Positions 11,791 to 23,186 of a DNA stretch of 64,000 nt are shown piece by piece. The stretch lies in NCBI GenBank assembly GCA_002105175.1, contig MCGE01000001.1, forward strand, positions 2,170,001 through 2,234,000. Reading direction: 5' to 3'. A program made the translations under genes and the position numbers. Positions within the stretch are counted from its first letter, which is position 1; each line of letters opens with the position of its first letter. This stretch comes from Absidia repens. Its lineage: Eukaryota > Mucoromycota > Mucoromycetes > Mucorales > Cunninghamellaceae. The notes under the pieces were generated by a model. It was not told the origin of the DNA, made no database searches, and was given only the letters and a program-made list of their open reading frames with translations.

Positions 11791-12863
11791 TAATAGACTG
11801 TATCAAACTAGCTCTCGATATTACTGACTTGAAGGCCATTGAGAAAGTTGTCCAAGTAAGCACATACAAACTTACAGAGTAAACTTGAATTGACGGCTCA
11901 TATATAAATATATGCTACTTCCATACATAGGATGTGATTGCGAAAGAGGGTCGAATCGATATCCTAGTCAACAACGCGGGTATACCGTAAGTGCAGGACT
12001 ATATCTCTGGGTAGAGACAAATGGGAAAGGATAGAGATAATCCATGCATGCATATATCGCTCATCATCTATAATTTGATTCGTTGATTGGCTGGATAATA
12101 GTGCTGTGGCAGCTTTACTTGATGTGGATATGGATTATGCTAGAACATGTATAGAAACCAATGTCTTTGGGCCATTGTCAATGGCGCGTGCAGTGGCTCC
12201 CTCAATGGCAAAGCTAGGTCATGGTAAAATCGTCAATGTGGGCTCGGTGGCAGGGTATGCGTCTATGCCATGGGCTGGTGTTTATGCTATTTCGAAAACT
12301 ATGGTACATTCCATGAGCGACGTGCTGCGCTTAGAACTTCGACCCTTCGGGATAAGTGTGACTGTAGTGGCTCCAGGTAAATATATACATAGGGGTATAA
12401 ATGTATGTAAGGACTTGGTTTTATTTTTATTGTTTTAACAAATTTCTTTGTGATTAGGTGCCATTACAAGTAATATAGGAAAAGCATCAACACAGTCCAT
12501 TACTCTCCCCAAAAACTCTTTATATACGTCAGTCGCCGAGTTTATCAAACGTCGGGCCACAATGTCTCAAGGTAAACTTCGTATCAGGCAAAAGAAAGAA
12601 AAAAGATATCAGTGAGGGCAGTGACAATGCATACATTCATGATACTAATCTTTTATAATACAGGTCCCCACTCGACACCTACTCATGTGTTTGCTGAAAC
12701 CGTGGTCACCAAGATCCTTCAAGCACAGCCGCCAAAATACATCACATCTGGCACCAGTTCATTCAAATTCTGGCTGCTGTACTATATGCCTGTCTTCATC
12801 CGCGATTATCTATACGAAAAGCAATTTGGAGTAGATCAAGTCAAGCCGATCAAGATAGACTAG
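11456..12863 (+). CDS. AYR1: Short-chain dehydrogenase, AYR1-like (copy 2)
   Basis: Paralogue of the preceding gene, 282 aa. Exons: 11456-11510, 11603-11692, 11797-11855, 11931-11986, 12102-12376, 12458-12571, 12664-12863. Motifs: VTGCTRGGIG, VYATARK, NNAG, and NVGSVAGYAS / VYAISKTMVHS carrying Ser and YxxxK. Five of six introns lie at the same codon and phase as in copy 1. The fourth differs: copy 1 is cut before DILVNN, copy 2 after NNAGIP. AATAAAAATC near 12945 is a likely poly(A) site. The intron at 11693-11796 contains a T homopolymer of about 30 nt. The pair probably arose by tandem duplication followed by an intron change; the substrates may differ. Confidence 0.88.
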
Positions 12864-14120
12864 TATTTAGTAGTTTGGTACAAGTTGTAGTTATATGATT
12901 TTTTTGTAGTACCCCTTATTCTTTTGATGTATTTCTCTATTTATCAATAAAAATCAGAACGTTATATGAGCTCAAAATCATTATTCGTCTTCAAAAGTTT
13001 TCGCGGAAATCGAGTTGGTTAGAGGAAAGCTACGGATTGATTATATAATAGAGTTCTATGATGCAATTTTGTGAATATATATATATATATATATATATAT
13101 AGGTATAAGGTCTCACGGAGAATGTTATGATAAGGATCTTCATCTTACGGGGTAAAACGGTTCATCATGTAATATGGTATGATATTAATGGTGTAAAAAG
13201 GAACGATGTTACGTGATTGAGGTGTGTTTTGTTTTTTGTAAGAAAACCACATTAGACATCTAAACTTTGTTAATTTTGGCTAAGAGGTCGAGGAATTGCA
13301 ACAGCAAGACACTTACCTAAAAATAATAATGACTGCTATGCGACTACGCTATACAACTTTCAGTGCGCTTTTATCATTATAGTTTTATGCTTATTTTTTG
13401 TTATATACGTCTAATCAAGGTTATTTCTTTAACCATTTAAGAAATCCGTCGTACTCATATATTTAGAAAACCAGTACCATATTATACAGTACAGTACAGG
13501 CTTTTGCTCGAAATTGCCTTACACCTATTTTTTTTTTTTTTTTTGGAACACACACACACACACACACACCATTTTTTGTTTCTTTTACAAGCACAATTAC
13601 AGTGCGATACAGAGAGGGTACACCTATTCAACAAGACAAACTAGCGTATGAGAGATGTTATAACAAAAAAAGATAAAATACATTTTACTCAGATGTAAAT
13701 ATAAACTATGACAACTAAACTAAATTGGTCTAATGATAATATTATACGTATCTAAAAGTAAGGCGATTAACTCGGAGGGGATAAAGAATGTGTAAAATGT
13801 ATGTGTCTTGTTGTGGAGTAAATATAACCTGAAATAAACTAATCATATTAAATAGAATAATCTATTATAAAGCAAGCGAGAGATTGTTCTACAGTGACGG
13901 ATGATACATTAAACGAAGCCAAGCTGCTCCGTCTTTCTTGCAAAGGCATCAAGAGAAGAAAACAACCGTTCTACCAGTGTTGAATCGTATTAGGTACGTA
14001 TAATAAAACAACCGTGTGGGAAATATTGAATGGTGAAGGTTACGGTCATGAGAAGAGAACCATTATGTTGACGATATCGGATTTGTATGGTGTTATTCGC
14101 TGTAAAAAAAAAAAAAAAAA

Positions 14121-14209
14121 AACATTCAAATCCCGCCCACGTGAATTTTTATGAGATCCATTTTTATTTACGCCCAAGTTTTTTTTCCCCGCCTCTCTTT
14201 CTCTTTCTT

Positions 14210-14243
<34 letters not shown>

Positions 14244-14790
14244 CATTCAACTTCTATGGGGTTATTTTAGACCTAGATTAGCGCCAGGACTAGTTTAGAA
14301 GCGTTTTCAGAACAGGGATTACAACATGCATGGGAAACCCTTTCATTTTGGAACTAGGATTTAGAACTACCATTAGTTGGCTTTTTTGGAACCTCCATTA
14401 CATTAGTTTAGTGTCAGTTTGATATACTTTGTATCTACATTTGAATAAAATGTGTCTCTTTTTACATCCTTCAATGAATGAATAGTCTCTTTCATGTCTT
14501 TTGTCATGATCCCTTTTTTACTACCAGGGTCAGTTTTTGATTAATGTTGACAATGACTGTGCTTCTATAAAAGGTGCCCCTTTAGTCTTTCTCGTGCTTT
14601 GTACTGTACAGTACTGTATATTATCTTACACCCCCGTTACAGTCGTACCTTCAGATTAGTGCTGACCATCCTTCAGATCTCACATTAGTTCCCCTTCATC
14701 CTTTCTCCAAGTAGATCTTTCTGTTAAGTTTAGTTTTACTATCTACCAAATTGCTTCAATAAATTATGCCTTTTTATGAACCATCCACTG
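14121..14790 (+). repeat. Dispersed repeat family, copy 1
   Basis: Starts near AAATCCCGCCCACGTG, continues through a pyrimidine-rich block, GACTAGTTTAGAAG, the core GCATGGGAAACCC followed by TTTCATTTTGG, and ends with serial AATAAA-like sites (about 14443 and 14757). The same order of blocks occurs in the other copies. No coding frame. Boundaries are approximate because I aligned by eye. Confidence 0.75.
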
Positions 14791-15454
14791 ACCCATTTTT
14801 TTTTTTTTGTAAAAAATGCTGCTATTGAAGTTGTTTTGTAAATGTTCCACCAAATACTTATTTTCTAGTGCATCAATATTGACTGTTTTTTCCTAAAGAC
14901 CTAGAGACTGGTTTGCAGTCTTCTTTAACTTACTGTTAGACCAATCATGTAAAACGAATTCAATTTGTGTTGTACTTGTAACTTCCAGTATAGAACACTC
15001 TTCACTGCTTTCTAGCTTACCTTTAACTAGCCCTACTTTCATGTCTATTGACTGACTGACATTTGAGGGTCACTTGATATGAAACGGTGCCCTATTCTCA
15101 TTTTATTATTCATACTACTCAAATTAGACGATGACGCCAGTGTAACGTCCATTAGAATGGACATGAGTTATGGATAAGCTGCATTTCCAAAAATAGTACT
15201 ATCCCCTACCATTGCTACTCTATATAACCTATCAAGGTGAGCGGACAGCAACAAAATACTCTGCACAGCAGTAGCCTTTTTTTTTTCACGTAAACGTATA
15301 CGTACTTTTTCCTCCACAAAATATATACAGTTTACAATCGCCGATAGAAGAATCCGCTTAATATGCAAACCCATCTTTGTTTTCTACGCACGTGTATACA
15401 CAGTCAGCAGAACAAATGATGTAAATGCATGACAGAGAGGCTGGTGATAAAAAG

Positions 15455-15700
15455 GGGACAAGGCATATTTTATTCAGTTGGAGATACAAATGATGACAAA
15501 CTATAATGACACTAAGCTAGACCAATATATCAGCTCCGTAACATAACACTATTCGAAACCAAAGGCTACTAACGGTGACCCCAATCGAACGAATCCAAAA
15601 TGAAAGGGTTTCACGATGATGTTTGTATTGCATTTTATAAAATGCCCCTGATTCAGCTTCTGATACTAATTCAATATTATAGATAACATTTTTAATAGAT
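15455..15700 (-). repeat. Dispersed repeat family, copy 2 (partial, inverted)
   Basis: Reverse-strand copy with core CCAAAATGAAAGGGTTTC near 15594 and the ATTTTATTCAG block near 15467. It abuts the 3' end of ALG6, so it may supply that gene's 3' UTR or poly(A) site. Confidence 0.65.
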
Positions 15701-15750
15701 AGATAGATTGGGCAAAGCATGGTCATGATAAAATGGGGTCTGTAATAATT

Positions 15751-17829
15751 TTATTGAGATTTGATTTTGGAATCTTTTTTCTGGGGGACTAATGTAAATT
15801 GACGGTATAAAAAGTAACTAAATAGTAATCCAAAAACACCGCAACTGAAGATAGCATTGATGACGGTGTAGAGATCAGGCAAATGACCGGGCGGCTGTAC
15901 GTAGGATTCAAGCACATACCATAATATAAATGTGGCATGATTTCCCTATTTCATATACCAAGTCGCGTTAGTTCCACTACCCGCCTTTTTTTTTTTTTTT
16001 TTTTTTTCCTGGCAATCTTACCCAAACCATAAATCGAGAGGTAAGACCTTCTATATTGTGTATTCCGCTGAGCCAATTCCAAAGAATGGTAATCGCAAAG
16101 TAGGGCAAAACCAAAGACTCCCGTTTCAACAATGGGAACATACTATGAAAAATAAAAATTCACCGTCAGTAATTGGCAATCTATCTTTCCTTCTTTATAT
16201 CACAATTCTGTTTATTTACCTGAACATTGCCGTGTTGATCATGATATTTGTTGCAACTGGTTCTTCAAGTACTAAAAGAGAAACAGGTAAAAGAGGAAGC
16301 AAGATAGATTTTTCATGGACTTGGAAAGAGAATAAGAAGAAGGCCAAGGATGAATTGACAAGAGCATAGATGAACCTTCGTCGAGACGAATATATACCAA
16401 GATGAATGCTAATGGGTATCACTGCACATAATGTGGCCGCCAGGCTACAATAGATAATGTCAGAACATGGTTTGGTTGTTTGTTTTGTTACGCCAATTTA
16501 CCTTAGTTTTACGGTTGAATCCAAACTTAAAATTTGTTTTAGCTTCAAGAATACGTTGAGTGTACACCACACATTGGCCACCTTATCTTCATATAAACCA
16601 CGAGCTACAGGAAAGATGCGATGAACAAGTTGACCAATTTCATTCATGTCCTTAAGCCAAGGTAAAAACAATAATGCAAAAGTTGCGGTAACCGTGATTC
16701 CCAATTTGATGAATAAGAATAGACTATAAATTGATGCATGAAACGGTTACTTCATTTCTCTATGTCATGCTCTTTCGATATCTCTATACTTACCCCTTGT
16801 CTTCAGTAAAGCAGCGACCCAACAAAAACGCAAAGATAACAGGTGCATAGTACAAAGCCATTTGCTTAAATGCCAAAGCCATACAGAAAGTAATAGCCCC
16901 CAGTAAGTAGTGTCGCGACAACAGTCCGAGAATGGCCCATAAGCTGAAGCCAAGCATGACGCAGTTGTACCTGACAATAGTTGCAAATAAAAGAGTAGTT
17001 TGTTAGTTCCAATTCATATATAAAGATAAATATATCTTACTGGAAATGACCATGATCTACCATGATGAGAGCAGGTTGCAATAGAATAAGAATGGCCGAA
17101 ACATGCTAAAAAAAAGGAGGAGGTTCGGGCATCAAGCATTCATTCAGGGATGCATGGTAACAGCTGGTATTACCTTTTTCAGATAACCTTGCGAGCCATA
17201 GACCACTTGACAAAATACAAATACTGCAGGAATATATATCAATAATTCAGATAAAAACACAGTTGCACGCATGAAGAATTTGCTTTCAGGAGATTCATAC
17301 CCACGCGACTGGTCTAAAGCGAACCAATCCGACTGTATGAACCCACCACTACAATACAAATACAGAAAAAACAAGAGCGATGACATGTCCTGTTAGTTTT
17401 TTGCTTGTGTTCTGCGCCTTTCATTTCGGCCTCTGTGAGCTTACATTTTTCCACAGAGCCAACTATGATAAGCAGTAAGAGGAGGATAGTCGAGGCCCCA
17501 CCACTGTAGTTCATATCGGTACCATTGATTTAGAGGTAAGTGTGTAGTGATTTCCATCCAGTGTCTTTGTGCTTCATAATCACCATATATAGGCGGTGTA
17601 TTATATCCTGTATATGAATTGAGAAATGAGTGAGTGGCGTGCGACCGTGAATATTCGTTCTGATGTTTTTTGATGCTGTACCAGAGTAAGGATTAAGCGC
17701 TACAGCAAATCGTATCAAGGTTGCAAACGACAAAACCAAAAGAGGAGCAGTCCATAATGTTTCCGTAGATATCAAATATCGAATCCAGTGACTAGGTGGA
17801 CTTTGTTGTAGAGATGTTGGATCTTTCAT
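15751..17829 (-). CDS. ALG6: Dolichyl-P-Glc:Man9GlcNAc2-PP-dolichol alpha-1,3-glucosyltransferase
   Basis: Adds the first glucose to the lipid-linked oligosaccharide in the ER lumen, using dolichyl-phosphate glucose. Nine exons on the minus strand; the first five are 17682-17829, 17445-17607, 17174-17348, 17041-17105 and 16794-16970, then 16502-16723 and 16220-16444, with two more down to 15751. Family landmarks in order: [118 protein letters not shown]. These match ALG6 rather than ALG8. The protein is strongly hydrophobic (multispan GT-C type). It ends in a lysine-rich [11 protein letters not shown] tail, plausible for an ER membrane protein. No frame defects seen. Confidence 0.92.
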
Positions 17830-18289
17830 TTATTGACGCCCAGATAAGAAAGAGAAAAAAAAGAGAGGGGAAAAATACTAAAAAGTCCACTGATCATAAC
17901 ATATTTTCAACTTCAGACAAATATACAGACTGCGTGCTGGAGGAATCGATAATAGGCAAAGGGTAATAAAAATAGCATTCATAAGATAAACCGAGAAAAA
18001 ACACAATTGTTAAAATAAATGTAGATAAAAGATACCGTTGTTTTATTTCAGATAAAAGTATAAAAATATGAATTTCTTCTATATATATATATATATATAT
18101 ATATAAGTAAAGTGCTCCCAAAAAACCAGTTTTGTGAGTTTTTGATTTTGGTCAAAACCATATTGCAAAACTAATCAACACCGGATTTTGATCTGAGCAA
18201 AGTCGTTTTGACAACATTAATCAAAAGCAAAACGTGGTCAAAACGGTTCCATAATCAGATTTGGTTTTGATTAAATAATAGTTTTGGTG
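17830..18289. other. Upstream region of ALG6
   Basis: Promoter side of ALG6 with an (AT)n tract at about 18080-18104. The stretch 18125-18300 repeats 'tttgatt/tcaaaac' words in both orientations (AAAACC, GGTTTTGA) but gives no gene. Confidence 0.4.
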
Positions 18290-18700
18290 GCCAATTTTTA
18301 AACGCTCAAGTTTGATACCGCCACGAGTATATACGATACCCATCTTACGGCGCATCTTGGCATTAGCCATTTCTTTGGCAGCTGATATCCTGTGCTTACT
18401 GTTCAATGAGATGACGTTCAAAGTAGTGATTCTTTCTTTGCTATATATATAAAATAAAAAATATTCCAGAAATAGAAGTCCTTTCCCCTTCATGGTCACT
18501 CATCACCATCATTTGATTTACCTTAACGCATGGATGTTAGTACCATGAAAGTCGCTGTTCACAAATCCCCAAAGATGGTAGAGTTGATCTGTTTCAAGCG
18601 ATGCACAAATATTACTGCTGTCCTTTCGGAAGAAAGTAACAGGAGGTGGTCATAACGGTATGCGCGAGCCTCATCATCAATGGTTCAGCAATTGGATCAT
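18290..18700 (-). pseudogene. Unrecognised decayed gene fragment with one apparent intron
   Basis: Two blocks read in one frame on the minus strand if an intron (about 18449-18522, gtaaat...atatag) is removed: ICASLETDQLYHLWGF, then FHGTNIHALR, then SKERITTLNVISLNSKHR and MRRKMGIVYTRGG. The composition is protein-like. Upstream (about 18640-18750) a second frame reads RVQVAKALDYDPIAEP, but an in-frame stop and a frame change separate it from the first, and no start codon is evident. I do not recognise the family. A broken host gene or a captured fragment is the best reading. Confidence 0.25.
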
Positions 18701-18829
18701 AGTCTAATGCTTTCGCAACTTGTACACGCCCAATGCTTCATCCTACCATACCGTAACAAAAAAAAAAAAAAGACTATGGTGCATTGCATATAGAAACGCG
18801 AGAAACCTTGATTTATTTCAAGTGGTAAT

Positions 18830-19215
18830 TTAAAACCCGCCATGTAAAAAACAAAACAAAAACATATCCACTCTCCTCTTTCTCTCTGTCTTTTTGTCAA
18901 CCTCATTGAATCTCATTGAGATGACGATGATGTTAGACTGGCAATAGAATAATAATAGATATAGAATTAGAGGGGTTTCAGGCAGGGAATTTACAAGATG
19001 CATGGGGAAACCCTTCATTTTGGGTTCAAGGTCTGCCGCCATTAAATTACCCTTTTAGAATAATATCATTTAATCTTCATCTTGATTTATCTGTTCACTT
19101 GAATAAAATGATCTTTTCCTTTTACCATCAATCACCTTATCATATGTTTAGTTAATCCTGTGCGTTGTTCCCTTTTTGAAATTGCCGTTTATGCTTTAAT
19201 AAAACATGTCCTTGT
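18830..19215 (+). repeat. Dispersed repeat family, copy 3
   Basis: AAAACCCGCCATG start, pyrimidine-rich block, TTAGAGGGGTTTCAGG, core GATGCATGGGGAAACCC near 18997, and TTGAATAAAATG near 19099. The adjoining open frames on the minus strand (18697-19042) are readings of this repeat, not genes. Confidence 0.7.
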
Positions 19216-19259
19216 TCTAAAGCCATCAACCTCTGCTATCAGGTACCTCTTTTTCTTTG

Positions 19260-19384
19260 TGTGTGTATACAGTGTCATGAAAAAGACATCGACTCAAAAG
19301 TAGCTCCCCCCCTTTTTTTTTGTGTGTGTATACAGTGTCATGAAAAAGACATCAACTCAAAAGTAGCTCCCCCCCTTTTTTTTT
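19260..19384 (+). repeat. Tandem direct duplication, 2 x about 62 bp
   Basis: Two adjacent copies beginning TGTGTGTATACAGTGTCATG and ending in C- and T-runs, differing at a G/A in ACATCGACTC versus ACATCAACTC and in run lengths. It lies about 240 bp upstream of the polymerase gene, so it may be in its promoter or leader. Confidence 0.8.
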
Positions 19385-19617
19385 TGTTGGTCTCTATCAT
19401 CTTACTGTGCCCCATAGAAATTCACTGTTTCCCGAAAAGAATTTTATACTCCGGTATCTTATTCGTTGGGCCAGGTTTCTCTCTTCTCATTGCTATTTTT
19501 TTTCTACACAAAACTCTTCGTCTCCGATCTGTCCTATCCCTTCCCATTCCTTTATTTTCTTTTGTTGAAATATTCGACTACATCATTTGATTCATATCAT
19601 TTCCACCATTCTTTTTT

Positions 19618-22087
19618 ATGACCCCTTCGTTAGCATTCGCTGAGCACAAATTCTACATTTTACCAGTAAAACTAGATCATGACAAATTGAAGTCTCTTCA
19701 AGACGACATCGCTTCTCTTAACGGGACTTGTTTATCGGCAACTACCAATGCTTCTTATATCATTACTGGTTTGAAAAGTCCACATCGTATTCAGCGTCAT
19801 GTCACCAAGGTAAGGCCTTCATTTATACCTGTGTCTGTCTTAGCTTCTCTAACAGCAGAGTTTTTTGGGGGGGGACGTCTAGAGAAATTGTCCTGTAGTT
19901 CATATGAATTGGATATCTGAATGGTAAGAAATAATGAGTACGGTACAAAACCTGTATGGTGTATTAACTGACGGCCTTTTCATTCTTTGATTCATGCGGC
20001 GAACGACGACTATAAAAAGTGTTACACAACGACAATTTTTGGATCCAACACCTTATCAAATTCAAATCGACATACCATCATCATTATCTGAATCAACTGA
20101 ATCAGTCATAGTACCATTATCAACATCTGCATCAGCACCAGCAGCTCTATTATTATCTGACAAAGAAGACACTCGACCGAAGCAAATGCGTTCCTGGCGT
20201 CAAGTATATGCTACCTACAAACAACAATGCCGCATGCCTGTCTCGAAACATGCTATCTTGCATGGTTATGATGCTGGTTCAAATAAGAAAAGAAAGAAAT
20301 CCAAACTTAGGTAAGTTCGATTTTCATTGATATTATCTACGATTACTAACTACATGTGCCTTTTCTTTATATATAGACGTGAACCAAGTTATCAAACAAC
20401 TACATCTGGCGAATCATCACTTGAGCAAGGTCATCCCTGGTGGGCAGAAACAAGTCTTTATCAGACGACTACATATGTATGTGAACAACCCTCCCCGCTG
20501 GATCATCATAACAAAGCACTTGTGGAAATCTTTGAATTTTTGGAACATACCAGGGAATTAAGAGGTAAGTTACTGGATACCAGAAATCACCCCGTCATTC
20601 TTCAAAAAGCTAAACAAGGTTTTATTATTATTATTATTATTATTAATATTATTCTAATTCAGGTGATAGCATCAATGGTCTTAGTTATCGAAAAGCCGCA
20701 GCTGTACTCAAGGTAAAATCACCTTGAAAAGAAAAGTACTGGTTTGTATCAAATACGTCCATCACTAACCAAGTGTTAATAGAGCTATCCTTACGAAATC
20801 AAATCATCTCACGAAGCCCTGCAACTTAAAGGCATTGGCAAGAAAACTGGTCGAATTGTAAGTAGAAAATAAATGCAAGCATAATAGGTGTTATTTCAAT
20901 TTCATCTGATTTTACTTTTTTGGTGTGTGTGTGTGGGGGGGGAATTATATAGATTGAGGATTACTTGAAAACTGGCCACGTACCAGATATAGGTAGGCGA
21001 ATAAAACACACCCCAAGAAAAAAAAAAAAAACGTGAAGGGAAACCACTTGACAACTTTTATATATATATATATATATATATGATACAAAACCATAGCTTT
21101 GGTAAAAGAAGATCCGGAATTTAAGACACTTGACCTATTTTACAATATACATGGTAAGTTTATCCTCCTGATTATGATATATTTGTAACAAGAAATTTCT
21201 CATCTCTCTTTCCAATAGGCGTTGGTGCAACAACAGCAAGGGAATGGTACAACAAAGGACATCGGTCACTTGATGATTTGAAAGACAATGAACAACTCAG
21301 TAAAGATCAACTTCTTGGTATTAAATACTACGACGACTTTTTGCAGCGGATACCTCGACATCAAGTGGAGATCATTGTTGAAGAGTTTCATGGTTTACTC
21401 GAAGAATATCAGAAAGGATGTAAATATACTGTTTGTGGGTCATACAGGTAAAGAAATCTAGCGGTCAGGCAATGATCAAAAGAGACGACTCATCGTTTTT
21501 TTTTTCTCGATAGACGCGGCAAACCAAGCTCAGGGGATATTGATATCCTGGTGACACACCCTGATGAAAAAGTGACCAAGAAACTTTTGGGTGAACTAGT
21601 AGATCATTTGCAGTCGCTGGGTTATATTCAGGATATCTTATCACAAAGCGGTCGAATGGCAGCACATGCTGACATGAATGAAAGCGGTGACAGCCATGGG
21701 GAAGGCGATGATGACAACAAATATTCAAATCAAAATCGACAAGCTTTATGCGTTTGGCTTTCCAAAGGATGCAGCATTAACCGACGATTGGATTTGATTG
21801 TTGTTCCTTGGTGTGATTATCCGGTGGCAATTCTAGGTAAGCGTCCACACTCAGAAGCTGAATGGAAACTTTGTTAGATTAATTGCTAGACCCAAATTAT
21901 AATAGGATGGACTGGCTCCCGTTATTTTGAAAGAAGCTTACGACTGCGGGCGAAACAACAAAAGAAATTGAAGGTGACATCTCATGGTATTTTTCGAAAA
22001 GGTGAAAAGCTTCAGGTGAACAGCGAAGAACATGCTTTTGAAATACTTGGACTGTCTTATATTGACCCGTCGGATAGGAATTGCTAG
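19618..22087 (+). CDS. POL4: Family X DNA polymerase with N-terminal BRCT domain (Pol4 / Pol lambda-mu like)
   Basis: Gap-filling polymerase of base-excision and end-joining repair, nuclear. Eleven exons: 19618-19809, 19883-19923, 20020-20310, 20377-20564, 20663-20712, 20783-20857, 20953-20992, 21097-21153, 21219-21447, 21514-21836, 21906-22087, total 555 aa with consistent phases. The BRCT ends in VVHMNWISE. The 8-kDa region has GLSYRKAAAVLK and the hairpin LKGIGKKTGRI; a second hairpin is GVGATTAREWY. The catalytic palm has GSYRRGKPSSGDIDIL (two Asp) and RRLDLIVVP (third Asp), then TGSRYFERSLR, which is closer to the Pol mu/TdT pattern than to Pol beta. Between the palm Asp motifs is an acidic/His insertion (SGDSHGEGDDDNKYS). 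The assignment of exon 3's start (20020) is the least certain boundary. Confidence 0.9.
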
Positions 22088-22637
22088 CTAGGGTCGCTAC
22101 ATCCACTGTATTATGCGCATTTTTCGATATATGGCTTAGTGTGAAGTAGTTCAGTTTACAGTTTCACCCCCCCCCACCGTCCTTTATCATCTATTATATA
22201 TCTATTATTCTCTTTCTTACCTTTTGTTACTATATATTATTCATCTAATAAACTATTACTTTTATTTTTTTGCCTGCTTTATTATCAAATATACAATTTG
22301 TAATTGGAATTTACCCTATTGATAATGCTGGGAATGCCAATTTGACTTATCGTATTTTGGGAACTGTAATGTTGGTACGATTGGGTATCATCAAAGTATC
22401 TATTTGCACAGCCCTATCCCCATTTTGCTGTGTGAAATTAGAATCCCGCTTGTCACGAATTTATTATCATCACCGCTTTAGGGTCAGTTGCCGTCTCATC
22501 TTATTGGTTTTGGGAAAAAAATCTTCCCAAAGTGACACAACTTTTGATATCGAAACTATAATAACCTGGGGTGTATTTTTTTTTTTATTTCGGTTCTTCT
22601 TTTTCTTGTCTTTATCCCATCCTCTGACCAAACAGCA
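22088..22637. other. Intergenic
   Basis: 3' end of the polymerase gene (TAATAAACTATT near 22246) and promoter of the nucleoside hydrolase, with pyrimidine-rich DNA before the ATG. No gene seen. Confidence 0.5.
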
Positions 22638-23142
22638 ATGAAAAGAAAAGAACCTATTATTATTGATACTGATCCGGTAAAGAAAAGGAAAAAAATGTCT
22701 TGCTTCATACCATTTTTGAAACACTGATTTTATTTATTTATTTATGGTTTGGTTAGGGAATTGATGATGCATTGGCTATCATTTTAGCATACCTTTCTCC
22801 CGATGTCGATATTCGAGCCATCACCCTGACCCATGGTAATGTTGGTATGGATTGTGTGAAGAAAAATGCGGCTGTCATTTTACATGCTTTATCGGATAAT
22901 GAAAAGTTTCTCCAGCTTCCCCCCAAAAGATTACCAGTCCTCGCTATCGGTAATAAAAAAAAAAAAAAAAAACTGATCGAGACGGTCCATTACTGACCTA
23001 ACTCAAATAGGTGCATCAAAACCATTATCTATCGAACCTGTGAAGGCAACATATTTCCATGGTGAAGACGGAATTGGAATGATTTACAATGAGGTGAGTA
23101 AAAAATCAAAAAACAACGAGGAAATAATATAGATCAACTTAC

Positions 23143-23186
<44 letters not shown>

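Larger units (their letters stand above)
12864..15750. other. Repeat-rich intergenic region, 2.9 kb
   Basis: No gene recognised. Contents: (AT)n at about 13075-13100, (CA)n at about 13550-13569, poly-A at 14103-14122, and two oppositely oriented copies of the dispersed repeat family (listed separately), plus a short TACTGTAC-rich palindromic patch near 14601-14617. Confidence 0.55.

Noticed and set aside
13075..13100. (AT)n and (CA)n tracts as elements of interest (also 2872, 18080, 21058, 32803)
   Set aside because: Ordinary microsatellites; several lie in introns and have no further structure.
14601..14617. Palindrome GTACTGTACAGTAC and other TACTGTAC words (13487, 33233, 35897, 58201) as regulatory sites
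   Set aside because: Short, AT-rich and scattered, one copy inside a dispersed repeat; no consistent relation to gene starts.
15517..15726. 69-codon minus-strand ORF behind ALG6
   Set aside because: It is a reading of dispersed repeat copy 2 and lies past the ALG6 stop.
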